Origin: Formicarius rufipectus
Lineage: Eukaryota; Chordata; Aves; Passeriformes; Formicariidae
DNA: 64,000 nt
Direction: 5' to 3'
NCBI GenBank assembly: GCA_013399695.1
Contig: VXAU01004742.1
Span: 40,065 to 104,064 of the forward strand
Numbering within the stretch: position 1 is the stretch's first letter; the number at the start of each line of letters is the position of its first letter. Positions 22,650-35,500 of the stretch are shown here, piece after piece. The notes beneath the pieces were generated by a model. It saw only the letters and a list, made by a program, of their open reading frames with translations, did no database searches and was not told where the DNA came from. Position numbers and translations under genes: made by a program.

Positions 22650-23507
22650 GTGAGCCATGTCTTTCCATTCTGGGCGCGGATGTCCCCGTGGTCAGGGGGG
22701 ACCAGGAGCAAGAACTTCAACACAGACCTACCACCCTCAGAACCTGCGGCAGCTTCACCCACAGCAACCCTCCGTACAGTACCAGTATGACCAGCAAGCT
22801 GCTGCTCCAACAACATATTCAAACCCTCCAACCACTGGTTACATGCCTCCCAGGCCAGATTTTGTGCCCTATCCTCCTCCAGTGCCCCCTTCCACACAAA
22901 ATCCCATCAGCCAGTGTCCCATGAGGCCACCATTTCCAAACCACCAGATGAGGCAGAGCTTCCCAGTGCCTCCGTGTTTCCCTCCCACTCCTCCACCAGT
23001 GCCAAATCCTAGCAACACTCCTGTGCCAGGAACTCCTGCTGGACAAAGTACCTTTCCTTACATGATGCCTCCTCCCACAGTACCACACCCTCCTCCCCCA
23101 CCAGTCATGCCACAGCAAGTCAGCTACCAGCCCGTGTACTCCACAGGATACTCACAGCAGTCGTTCCCACCACCTAACTTCAACGCCTATCAGCACAACT
23201 CTGGCACCTTTCAGAGCAGTACTGCCAACAGCAGTGGTGGCAGCAACCATTTTCGGCACACGGGCCAGTACCAGGGAGAGAAGCCTCAAAGTGATCGACG
23301 GTCTCCGGACAGGAGCAAGCACTATGATGAGCACCGACATCGTGAGCACGGTCACATCCATGGGGACAGGCATCGGTCTGCAAACCATGGGGATCGTCGG
23401 GATCGGGGCCGGAGTCCAGATAGGAGGAGGCAGGAGAGCAGTCGGCACCGAACCGAATACGACAGAGGGAGGATATCGCCTCATCACAGAAGTTACGAAC
23501 GAAACAG
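22650..23507 (+). CDS. DROSHA: DROSHA first coding exon: Pro-rich and start of Arg/Ser-rich region
   Basis: The acceptor is 'tcattaaag' at 22,649. Translation starts at 22,657 and gives 283 codons plus two bases. The Pro-rich part has PPRPDFVPYPPPVPP, RPPFPNHQMRQSFPVPPCFP and HPPPPPVMPQQV. The Arg/Ser/His-rich part follows, ending at SYERN and the split Arg codon. The donor is gtaact. The start is fixed by the in-frame TGA four codon-positions' worth of sequence or less upstream (22,651-22,653). Confidence 0.96.
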
Positions 23508-26500
23508 GTAACTTGAGGAATTTTCTGCCTGCAGGGGGAGAGATGTCATCATTGTTCTGTTTATTTGGATCAGTGTTCTTCCCCCACCCTTGTTTATCCC
23601 TTCAGCTTGGGAGGTAGCCAGTACTCAGGTCTGATGGAAAGAGCTACTGTTTAGACACTTTTCAAGTACACTGCTTTTGCCTCACCTTTGGGTTCCAGGT
23701 GTTACTTGAATTTGGTCTTTCTTTTCAAAAAGCCCTGTAATTGTAGAGAACCAGCACTTGGTGGGTTTTATAGCCTGATAGGTGCCCATATCTAGTATCT
23801 GCAGTGAGGTGATTTAGTGAAAAGCATGTTGTGCAGCGTTCTTCATGCTGCTTTGGCTTCAGCCTTGTTGGAGACCAGCACACACGTGCAGACTTCATGG
23901 AACCTCCCAGGACCTTAGACCTCCCTGTGTGAGTCTGTTCAGGTTGAAGACCTCAGCAAGCCAGCCTGTGATCTCAAGAGAGGACTGAGGTGAAAATTAC
24001 CGTAAACCAGTTAAAGGAAATGGAGCAGTTGTAGGCTGTGTTGTCATCATTCAGAGGGATGAGCGTGCACTGCTTATTTTGGGACTTTTCATGAAGTTTC
24101 TGTCTCTCTCCTTCATAAACACAAATACATTGCAAAGTATGAGCTGACCTGATGCAGTTTGCTCTGGGGTGTTTTAGAGCAAACTATCATCAATTAAATC
24201 TTTCTCATATCTTAGATTTCCTCTATTTGTAGCTCTTTATGTGTCTAATGAGCTAGGTCAAAATATTCAAAGAGATACTGTAAATTTAAGTGTCTAAATA
24301 TTTATCAGGGCACCTGGATCACAGGCTCTTAATTTTAAAAGCTCAGAACTTTCTTATGTCACATGTGGAATGTGAATTTGCACATAGTGCCTGTGTAAAT
24401 GTTAATATGCAGAGATTTAATTGCAGAACCTTAGACACTTGCATTCAAAAACACAAGCCAAGCCTCACATTCAGTACGTTTACTTTGATTTTTCAAAAGA
24501 AGATTCTCCTGAAACTGTATGCAGCTGGCATTAAGGCAGTGGTCTTTTCTGTATGATATGCTTGTACAGTTTTCTGCTCTTTGCCACATAACTTCACAAT
24601 TTGTTGTTTGGATTTCAAGCTTCAGTTTTAAGTTTAGAAGATACATGTTTTCAGTAGCTTCTTTCTCAAGCATTTTCAGATTTCTGCTTTAGGCCAACAG
24701 CTTCCAGATCTACTGGACACCATGTCTACTTACTTTGATCAGAACTGTTTGCCAGACTCAGTGTGGGTTTTTCTGTGCAGCATCCATCTTGCAAGCAAAT
24801 CACATGGCATAGAATATGCACCCTTTGAAGACTCAAATCCATGTTTGAACAAGGCACAGGCAAATAAGGATGAATGGGGTTGGGGAAAAACAATAGATAA
24901 TATCTATGAACCTTTTCCTTTGTAAATTTGTTTTCTGTTTTATGTTGCACGCATGGAATTATGCATATATATGTTCATAAATAATCTTGACTCATTCTGG
25001 TAGCCGATCAAGCTACTTGAGGAATATATTTGTAATTCCTTGTGTATCAGTGACTAGATTAGACTATTAGAGAGACACATGATTGTGGACTAATGAGTTG
25101 CCTGCTGTTAGTAGACTGTGAAATCTGCCTGCATGATCTTTCCTGCCTAATATATACAACAATTTCATAGAATCATTTAGCTTGGAAAACATCCTTAAGA
25201 CCATCGAGTCCAACTGTTAACCTAATGCTGCCAACTCTACCACTTAACTGAGTCCCTAAGTGCCACATCTACATGTCTTTTAAATGCCTTCAGGGCTGGT
25301 GATACTTCCACTTCCTGGGCAGCCTCTTCTAGTGCTGGATAACCCTTTCAGTGGAAAAATTTTTCCTGATATCCAAATGAAATCTCCCCTAGGGCAACTT
25401 GACATTGTTTACATTCATTCTGTCATTTGTTACTTGGAAGAAGAGGCCAATCCTCACCTTGCTGCAACCTGCTGTTGGGTAGTTGTAGAGAGCCATAAGG
25501 TTCTCCCTGAACCTCCTTTTCTCCAGGCTAAACAACCCAGGTTCCTCAGCCACACTTGTGCTCCAGACCCTTTACCAGCTCTGTGCCCTTCTCTGGTCAC
25601 ACTCCAGCACCTCAGTGTCCTTCTTGTGGTGTGAGGCCCAGAACTGGAGACAGCACTCAAGGTGTGGCCTCACTAGTGCCAAGTACAGGGAGACAGTCAC
25701 TGCCCCAGTCCTGCTGGCACCACTATTACTGATACAAGTCAGAGTGCCATTGGCCTTCTTGGCCACCTGGGCACACAGCTGGCTCATGTTGAGCCAGAAC
25801 TGACCAACATCCTCATCTCCTGTTCTTCTGGGTAGCTTTACAGATACTTCCCCAAGCCTTCAGTTAATTTAAAGCTCTTTTTCCCCAGAAATATGTTTGA
25901 GTTGCCAAATTTTTTATACATATTTGTAACCTGAGTCTTGTAGGTGAGAGTTACAGTTTCAGGATTATGAAGATTGTCTGTATCTGTCCTTTTTTCTTGG
26001 TGTGTGTGTGCTTTAGGTGGCTATAAGGAAGAGAGGGCTTGCCTCAAACACTTGAATGACTGCTGTGCTTATACAGCTATTGTGCATTCTATAGGTCTTC
26101 TTCCCCTTCCTTGAGGCATTCACAATGGTTAAAAATAGAATAATCTTTACCCTTTGCCATTAATAACAGAGGAGGAAGAATGGTAGCAAGTCCAGTGGTG
26201 AATTAATAGAATTTTCTTCTGCATGGTATGAGTTAACTCATTTATTGCGGTATATAATATGTCTGTATATCTAACATATAATATTGAATTAGACGGCTTT
26301 ATGACAAAGGTAGAGGAGATAGGTAGGTGATTGTCTTTTACAAATTTTTTTTAACATCGTTAAGACTATCTGGGTTTTTACCAGTCAGCACGTGGATTTC
26401 ATTTTGCATAACGTGATCTAAGTTGCTTTTGTTCTCCTTTCAGGTGTGGAATGTATGACATTTCGGATTTCTCACTTAACTTATTTTTTGTACTTTCCAA

Positions 26501-29500
26501 GGGAACGAGAGAGGGAGCGGCATAGGCATCGTGACAGCAGAAGATCACCATCACCAGACAGATCATACAAAAAAGATTACAAGAGAGCAGGAAGGTAAGG
26601 CAGGTTATATATGGTCTCTTGAGTATTTGAGGGTTTGTTCTTCCATTCAGGCTTTGTGTATGCATATGTGCCTGGTTTGAAACTCAGAAAAGCCCAGTGT
26701 CTTAAATTTATAACTATCTCCTTATACATGCAAATGTCAGTTATCTCAAGACCTTGTAGAGTTAGAAACAGGATTCATCTCTGGAGAGAGACCCTCACTG
26801 CTGTGTTCTAAGGACTTCCTCCTACATCTCTGTCCAGTCTGTACAGTACCAAAATTATTTCTAGTCATTCTATCTTTAGATTATCTTTTTGGGACTTTTC
26901 TTATATTGGTGCTCCTTTCCTTCTGAATACTGGCTAATTGAAGTCAATGCAACATTAATGGTTTTGTAGGCAGAGGAGATGAAAAAAAAACGTAGGTAGT
27001 TTTCCTAATTTGTCTTTTGAAAACATTACTCTCACAATATCTAAGTAATACCACAAATTGTATTGTTCAAAGACGTGCCAGAGTTACAGTTAGAGTAACA
27101 ACTGTGGCTTCTGAATAATCCTTCTAATAAAACCTCAATTCTTTTGTCATGGAAATAGTTTGTGGGCTGTTCATTAAAACTTCTTACTGTAACTTTTAGT
27201 TGTGAGTGATGTGACTTTTAGTTTTCTAACTTTGGAATAAAATTAAAATAAATTCACCTAAAATTCTAATAAGATTTTTAACCTAAAATAACATATATAT
27301 TTTCATTTTAATTCTTGAATAAGGTTTAAAACGAAAAAGCACTTCCAATTTTAAGTCATTTTTGTAGTAGATCAGAACTAAAAGTGCCCTTCTGCTCTTT
27401 ATGGTACAAGTTAAAAGCAGGAAAGGCAACCGGATTTTCCTGCAATTTATGATAGAAGGATGTACTAATCTGAAGCACACTGTTTTTCACTATAAAACTG
27501 TCACTGTTAAAATAATGACGAGAATTGCTTTTGCTTACTTTCTCCCTCTAAGCCGATCTCCAAGCAGAGAGAGAAAGAGACCGCGATGGGAGGAGGACAG
27601 AGAAAGGTGGTCTGAGAACCAAAACTCCAACAAAGAAAAAAATTATACTGCTGTCAAAGACAAAGAATCAGAGGAAAATGCATCTGAAAAAAATGAAGAG
27701 GAAGATGAGGAATTGCTTAAGCCAGTCTGGGTTCGCTGTACCCATTCTGAGAGCTATTATTCCAATGACCCTATGGATCAAGTGGTAAGTTTGTGAGAAC
27801 TTCAGAATTACTGTACACAGTCCTCTATTGATTATTTGATTACTTGATTAATATGAACCCTTCAGCAGCATCATGTTTTGTCTAATTTAATTCTTCCCTC
27901 CTTCCAACCATCTCAGTCTTTTAACCCTGTTAAGGGCTTTATTTGTTGGTGCTATTCTCTATTTTCATCAGTTTCTTCTGTCTGTTAGCATTCAGATTAG
28001 TGGCATGTGAAAGGGGGGTACTTTTTTTTGCCTCCATGAGGGAAAGATTTATTTTTTTTTCTGTTATACCTGTATTTGAGCAAAGATAGCTCTAGCATCA
28101 TATGTTCCCGCAACCTTGGAGCATTGTTATACTAGCAAATTAAGTAATTTCTCTGCTGGTTCACCTGATAATGGTACCAATGTAATGGTATGCTAAATCC
28201 TTAATAGTATTTCCATGTTTCACTAAACTACATAGACCTGTCTTTCCTCTTGCTTTTCTTCAGAACTGTTGCTACATGTTGTGTTCACGTGGTATTTCAA
28301 CACTGGTTTTTTTGTTTTGTTTTGTTTCACTGTTGTTCTGTTGTTTTGTTGGTTTTTTTTTTATGGACAGGGAGACTCTACTGTGGTAGGAACAAGCAAG
28401 CTCCGAGATCTGTATGAAAAGTTTGATGAGGAGTTAGGAAAACGACAGGCAAAGGCCAAAGCAGCCAGGCCACCATGGGAGCCACCAAAGACCAAGCTGG
28501 ATGAGGACTTAGGTAGGCTGAAATGATGACAAAACTCTGAAATGGAATAACCTGTAGTTAATCTGTTTTGGCAGTTGTGTGTATTTAATAGTGTTTATAT
28601 AGGTTCATCTGTGTTTTTTAAGTCTCTCCTTTGTGTTGCATATCTATGAGAGTTTTACTCTACCTTTTGACTGAAGTAGAGCTAGATGCTTTACCTAGAA
28701 AGCCTAGGGAAAAATGAAGAGTATCCAGTTTCACCCATGGTGTAAAGGCACCTGAGCATGATCTGATTTTCCAGAGAATGGCACATGAGAGGCTTTGAGG
28801 AGTTCCTGGTCCTATACTTCTAAAAAGTAAGCAAGATTAGTGGTAATAAACTCACAAGTCTGCTTTTTTGGCACATAGTCTCTGGATTTTTTGTGCAACT
28901 CTGCTTACAATGATCGGACTTATGCAGAAGTATATGTTTTCATAACGTAATTTATCTGCATTGTCATGTACCACCCATGTAGATCATCTTGCAGTGAAAT
29001 GCGTCTGCTAACAGCATCAGTTATTGGGGAAATAGTGGTTGAATTAGCATGGCAGAGATTTTTATAACAATTTGTCTACTCAGAAGTCCATGAAAGCTGT
29101 TTTTCTTATTTTGTTTTGTGAGAACTGTTAGCTGTTCTTTTCATACTTACAGCATTTCAGTGTTTCATAGTGTGTTTTTAGTCAGTTGCTGTAGTTCAAG
29201 AAATTCGTAGGCACAGTAATTTAGACACTGTTGGACTTGCTTCTTAACTGATGCTTCGTATTTGCCAGGTGAGCAGCTTCAGACACTCATATCTCAACTT
29301 AGTAACTCTTTAGAATTTTTGATATGTGATTTTTGAAGTTGAAATACAGACATAATGACATGGTGAGGTACATACTCGTGGTATAAAAGCATACAATCAA
29401 GAAGAAAGAAAAAAATAAACGTGTGAAATAAAATGTGAATTCACTTTCATAAAGGAAACAATTTTTTAACCTTTTTTTGAACAGAAAATTTGCATGTATT

Positions 29501-32500
29501 TGAATTCATTCAAAAATCACTAGCAAAGTTAACTGTAGGGGGTTTTAGGAGGTGTTTTTTCATGTGGATGAATCAAGGACAAAACTGCTACATTCAACGT
29601 AGTTGTATAGAGCCCTCGCTTCTTCAGATCTCTGCAGGAAGAAAGCCTGCTGCTCCTGGCTAAAATATGACAGGGCCAAGAGCAATTTTCCTGTGTTTCT
29701 TTTTCCAATCTTTCTGGAGGACCCAAAAGCTCTGTGTCTTCACTGGTCCCCTGGGCTGACTTGGTGTCTGTGCCAGCTACTCCTTCAACCATGCTTCTAC
29801 AGTGTCTAATAGATTGTCTTGTTTCGTACTTCAGTAAGTGCTGTCTCTGTCCTGCCTCATGTTATCAGTAACTGTGTATTGTAGTGAGATAGTGCACTCC
29901 AGGAACACTTTTAGATCATAAAAGGCTGATTACAGAAGAAATTCTTTACTGTGAGGATAATGAGGCACTGGAACAGGCTGCCCAGAGAAATTGTGACTGC
30001 CCCATCCCTGGCAGTGTTCAAGGCCAGCTTGGATGGGACATTGCGCAACCTGGTCTAGTGGGAGATGTCCCTGCCCATGGTAAAGGGATTGAAACAAAAT
30101 GATCTTTAAGGTCCATTCCAACCCAAACCTTTCTATGACTATAATTTCAATATGTGAAGTCCAGAAGTTCTGCATTGATTTTTCAGAACTCCAGCTTACT
30201 CTCATAGGTCCTGTTCTCATTCTGCACCTGAAATTAGACTTAAACAATAATGAGTTGTATATCAGAGAGCTCTTAAAACTTAAGTCTTTTGTGAATATTT
30301 GAATATTGCATGTGTGCATGCATTTAGAGAAAACTCAATTTCAGCTGAGCATATGTAACTTATGTAAACCATATGTTCCAAGGACATATTTTAATAACAC
30401 CTTACACCAAATTATGAGTAGTGTAAAAAGACACGTTGATTTAAAAAAACTCAGGGGAAATATTTTACTAGTGATAATCTCTCATTTTCTCTCTCTTTTT
30501 TTTTTAACTATGGAGAGTCTTGTATTCAGTAAATATATGTATTTTAAACCATAGTTTTACAGTATTTCAAAGCGCTAACTCTAATAATAAATTTTCTCTT
30601 AAGTCAAAACTGAGAAATGGAGAAAATGTTGCATTTTATTCCAACAGTAATAAATCTTACTTGCATCCTGATACACGTCTTGGCTATGAGGGCATTTATT
30701 GAAATTGCAGCTGAGGAGATCTGTGGAAATGAGTGACTACAATTACATGGATAAGAAAGCAAATCGCTTCGAAGTACTACAGGAGATTAGAGATATGCCA
30801 GATCAAGCTCTGTTGTTTTTGTGTGTTTTTTTGTGTTTTCTAATATTAAGTCTGGACACTTATTAACATTACTTTGACAACACCACAGAGGAGATGGTCT
30901 AAGACTATAGCACCAAGCCTGCTAGAGTTCAAGAAGGGTTTGGCACGTGATGTGATTCTTGGGTTGTCCTGTGCAGGGCCAGGAGCTGGTCTTGAGGATT
31001 GTTGTTGGTCCCTTCCAGCGTAGGAGATTCAGTGAAGCCATCTTCTGCTCTTTCTTTTGCTTTAGCATTGCTGTCCCTTCTGATACACTGGATAAATTGT
31101 TTTAGGTAATAATTTAAGAAAAATGTTTTAAAAAAGTAAGGAGGAAAACTCAAAGAACAGAACTTCCATAAAATTTGTTACTGGATCACTCAGCTAGTAG
31201 TTTCAGATTTTCTTCTTGCCTGTTGTTTCTAACATGTGTTAATGGATATTAGAAAGAATTGATTTTGAAAAATGAGTCTGACAGTGTAAGTTCTATAGTA
31301 ATTCTATACATATGTGTTTTTTCAAAACTTAAATAGACATTATCCTACTACAGACAGGAGCATTTTTAGATAAAATGAAACTGGACGTAAGAATTTTGCC
31401 CATAGCTAAAAGAATAAACTTTTAAACAAGAGGTTCTGTTTAGCTCAAGCTAGTGACTTTGTGTGTTTCCTTTTTTGTTTTTTCCTTAGATATGTGCTCT
31501 TTTCAAACTTTATGGTAATACTTGTGTTGATTATGGCTCTAAAGTCTGTAACATCAAGTAACTGAAATTGGTTTTCTACAACTGATCAGTGGTGATCCTG
31601 AGAAGCCAAACAGCAATCTATCATGCTTGCAGACAGGTGCACTTGTTAGAGGTGGTTAGTATCTATAGTATTTGCTGTAATTTTTAATTAAAAGTGCAGT
31701 TGCTGTCCATCTTTTTGTTGGTGTGTCATTTGCACAACTAATAACTTTCAGTATGCCACAGTTAAGCGTGTCATATTAGAGAATGCATTGATATAGAGAA
31801 GAGAGCATGTAGAAGTGTTTTTCAGCTGTCTTTATTTCTTTTGTGTGAATCAGAGAGCTCCAGTGAGTCAGAGTGTGACTCTGACGATGACAGCAGCTGC
31901 TCTAGCAGTTCGGATTCAGATGTTATTGACGTCATTGCAGAAATTAAGCGTAAAAAAGCACACCCTGATCGCCTCCATGAAGAACTGTGGTACAATGATC
32001 CAGGACAGGTATGGTAGAGGAAAAAGTACTCTTGAGTCTAAAAGTTGTTCTCCCCATAGACTGAAAATTCTATTGTGTTGTCAAACATGCCAGGTGACAT
32101 CTATTTCAAAATGTTTTCTTTACCCACTTTTCCCTTTTCTCTCTCTCTCATCTTCTTCAAAGCACTTCACTTTTGATTTCAACAATGTGGTTCCAGCTAA
32201 TTAATCCTGAGGTTTATTCAGTTGGAATCATGTCTAACAATGTCAAAAAAATTCTGAATTTCTAGCAGTGGGCTAATGCTGTCCTCTTAGCCCTGAGATA
32301 AAGGTACACAAATGAACTCTGTGATGGTGAAAAGCCAACATGTTTACATACTTTATAGATTTTTCACCTTAAAGCTCTCATCTCAAAATGATAAATAATG
32401 TTTTAAATATGCAGTTAATGCGTCTCATTTCTTGTGTAATTGTTCTTTTGTAATTGCATGGAGATTGTAGTTCTCATTAAATGTAATTGCTGAGCTCATG

Positions 32501-35500
32501 AAGTGTTGTTTTGAACATTGCACAGAAGACTAGCTTTTGTTTGCAAACCTACTATCTTCATCTTTCTTACTTAAATATTTTACAATCCATTCTTTCGTTG
32601 TCAAGTGGCATCTCAGTAAGTTTATTTTTCTAGAACTTTGTGTGATGCATGAATTTAGCATGCAACAAATCATAACGTGAAGCGATACTACCACACATTG
32701 GCACTGTGGTAATTCAAAGGTCTGTTGAATATTCTATTACAGATGCATATTTATGCTTCTAGTTTAAAAAATGATTGAGCATAGCTGGCTGTTTTTATTT
32801 GTATGGAAAACAAAATTAGTGAATTGTTTAGATATTAAACTGAAAAACTTGCGTAGTTCTTGGGCACACTCAAAGTATTGTTCTACGCAGAATAGTAGCT
32901 AAAATAAAAAGTGAAATAACTAGAATGAATAGATTTAGGAATGTTTGGTAAATGGGTTTCCTGCTTAAAAACTGTATTCCAACAACTTTCTTGAGACTAC
33001 CTCTTCATCTGTCTTGAAAGGGCTGAAATCATACCATGATGAGCTTGTCAGTGCTGTATTCCTTCTGGGTAGATTTTATTCGAAAATATTTGAGGTACAA
33101 TTCTAAGAATTAAGAATGAGATTTTTGAAAATAAGTGATGATTATTTAAATAGCCTCTGTAGGCCCTTAGTTTTGGAGGATTCATGGGCAATTAGCTGTT
33201 GTCTGCATTTTTAACTATCTTCTCTTTTGTGACTGCATGAGCCAGTGAGGAAATATGCTCTCACCTGTAAGCATCATTCAGTTTCTTTGAGACTATACTT
33301 TTCCTCGGGGGTCTGAGTGTGGGGGAAAAACGTTTGAACAACAAGCTCTCATGTCACTCCATTGTTAAGATTGCATGACTTAAGTTGTCGAATGAGTAGA
33401 AGTGCCCTGCTTCTTAAGTTTCTCTGCACATACCAGTCTTACAGAATGAAAAAGTGAGGTGAACATTCAGAGAATTAGCATCAGAACTAAAAAGCTGTGT
33501 TCCTGTTCCAACTGCCAACAGCAGTTTGGTGGTTCTGGCTTCCTGTGGTATCTTTACCTTATGTCGACTGCGTGATGATGCTATTTAGCCCCACCGTGGG
33601 TACTGTTTATGTTTTCAGACTGCTTGTAAAAGCATGAAAAGTTCTGCTGTTTTTTGTATTGCTTTGCAATGTTATTGGAGTTTTATTCCCAAATTGAGAA
33701 AAAATTCAAGTCTTAGATGGAAACTTTGATTAAAACCTGGGTTTGGGAACTTAATCTGTTTCTCTCATTTGATTCTGAGCTTCTTTTGTTGTATTTCTGC
33801 AACGAGCATAGTGTTAAGAGCAGAAGCTTTAGGGTGTTGTGGTAATTGATTGTCTGCATTGATCTTGGTCATGAAAGCAAAAAGGAAAACACTAGCTTTA
33901 TAATGTGTGGTCTGGTCCTTATTGTTATAGCTACTTGATGCACTCATACAGAAGTGGTATTTCCCCCCCTTTTATCTTTTTTACTGATCTGTTCATAGGA
34001 TGGATTTGAAGTGTTCCCATTAGCATTCTTTAAAGTACTGAGTAAAATCTTCAGATATCTGCTTTGTGTGTTTCAGGTGATGGCCTTGTCCCATAGCAGA
34101 GTGGTTAGTCTGGCGTGGGTTTTCAGTCAGTGAACTTAGTGGAACAGTTTGAATGTGGAGATTTCAGCATGTAAATATTGGTATATGCATGTTTAGGTCC
34201 CAAATTTCATTTTAGGCAGACAGCGTGCTGTTTGTATGTATAAGAAAAGGAAAAGATGTATATGATTGCAGAGAGGTAGAATTCTGCTGAGAATGTTGGT
34301 TTCCATCTTGTGATTCTGAAACAGTGATAAAGTTCTAATGCTATTGTGCAGTTTTCTTACATTAGTCTATACTGTTTCCAGTTTTATTGGCTTAAGAATA
34401 TCCACTTAATCTAAGCATGACAAGCTTTTAGAAGCATCAGCACTCTGGGCATTAAAACCAACATACTTTCCCAAAACCACTTTTCAATAAAAACAGAATC
34501 CTGTTTTGTTTTTGACAGATGAATGATGGACCTTTGTGCAAGTGCAGCGCTAAAGCTCGACGAACAGGAATAAGACATGGCATTTATCCTGGGGAAGAGG
34601 TATTAGTAATTCTAAGATTTGCAATTATGAATACAAACTTGCTGCCATAAATTCCTTGTTGGGTTGATTTGAGTATTTTTCCCTATTACTTACAGGCTTG
34701 AGTAACATACTCCTGTGCAACTTTAAATTACTGTGTTGCATGACCTCATACTTAAAAGTGCAATACTGGTAATGAAATCCACCTGAAAACTATGGACAAC
34801 TTTTGCATATGTTTGTTTAGTTCTACATGTGTTTGTTGTTTTGTTTTTTAAGTTTCTGAAGCACAATTGTGTTAATAAAAAAGATCCTGTGATCAAAGAT
34901 CTGTTATCTTCACGTGGATGACTATGTTATAAAGGATCTGCTTTGCACAGTGATTAAAAGGAAAACTGAATAATAATTCTGCTATTGAAAGGAGCAAAAA
35001 CTTATTAGTAGATGTCCTTGCCTTAGCATGTAGACTTTACAATTTATCTTTTTCTTGAATAATTTATTTTTCTATAGGCCTCTTTCATATATTTACTGAA
35101 ACAGACTTCTGTTTCTCTGCAGCTAAGGAGTTATGCATGTTTCTGTGAATTTATTGAGTTCAGAAAAATTACTTTGGTCTGAAGCTTACTAGAAATCAGT
35201 TCAGGATCAATTCCTCAACACCTTATGTCTAGTGTATTTCTTACAGAGATGGAGCAATAAAACTTAGGAGGAGATAAAACTTGCTGCGTGAAGGCAGCTG
35301 CTCCATGGAGCAAGGCCATCTGGGAATCTGAGGTTTCAGAAAATCTCCTAGGTTATACTGGTTTTTACAGTGTTCTGTAGACAAAACGTCCTCGCTGGTA
35401 TGTAACTGTCTTGTCGCTGCAGTGAGCAGCTTATTTTTGGATTGAACAGTCTGTGTAATCACCCTACTTACTGGGTGGATTTTGCAAAGTGTCCAGAGCA

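Larger units (their letters stand above)
28513..31853 (+). other. DROSHA intron 4
   Basis: About 3.3 kb, with two CR1 3' fragments (29,925-30,140 and 30,925-31,035). No other element was recognised. Confidence 0.65.

Noticed and set aside
22819..23487. Antisense open frames of 67-111 codons inside the first DROSHA coding exon
   Set aside because: They are shadows of the Pro-rich and Arg/Ser-rich coding sequence on the other strand.
29529..29792. 87-codon minus-strand open frame in DROSHA intron 4
   Set aside because: There is no recognisable protein, splice context or family similarity; the length is within chance for a locally GC-richer patch.
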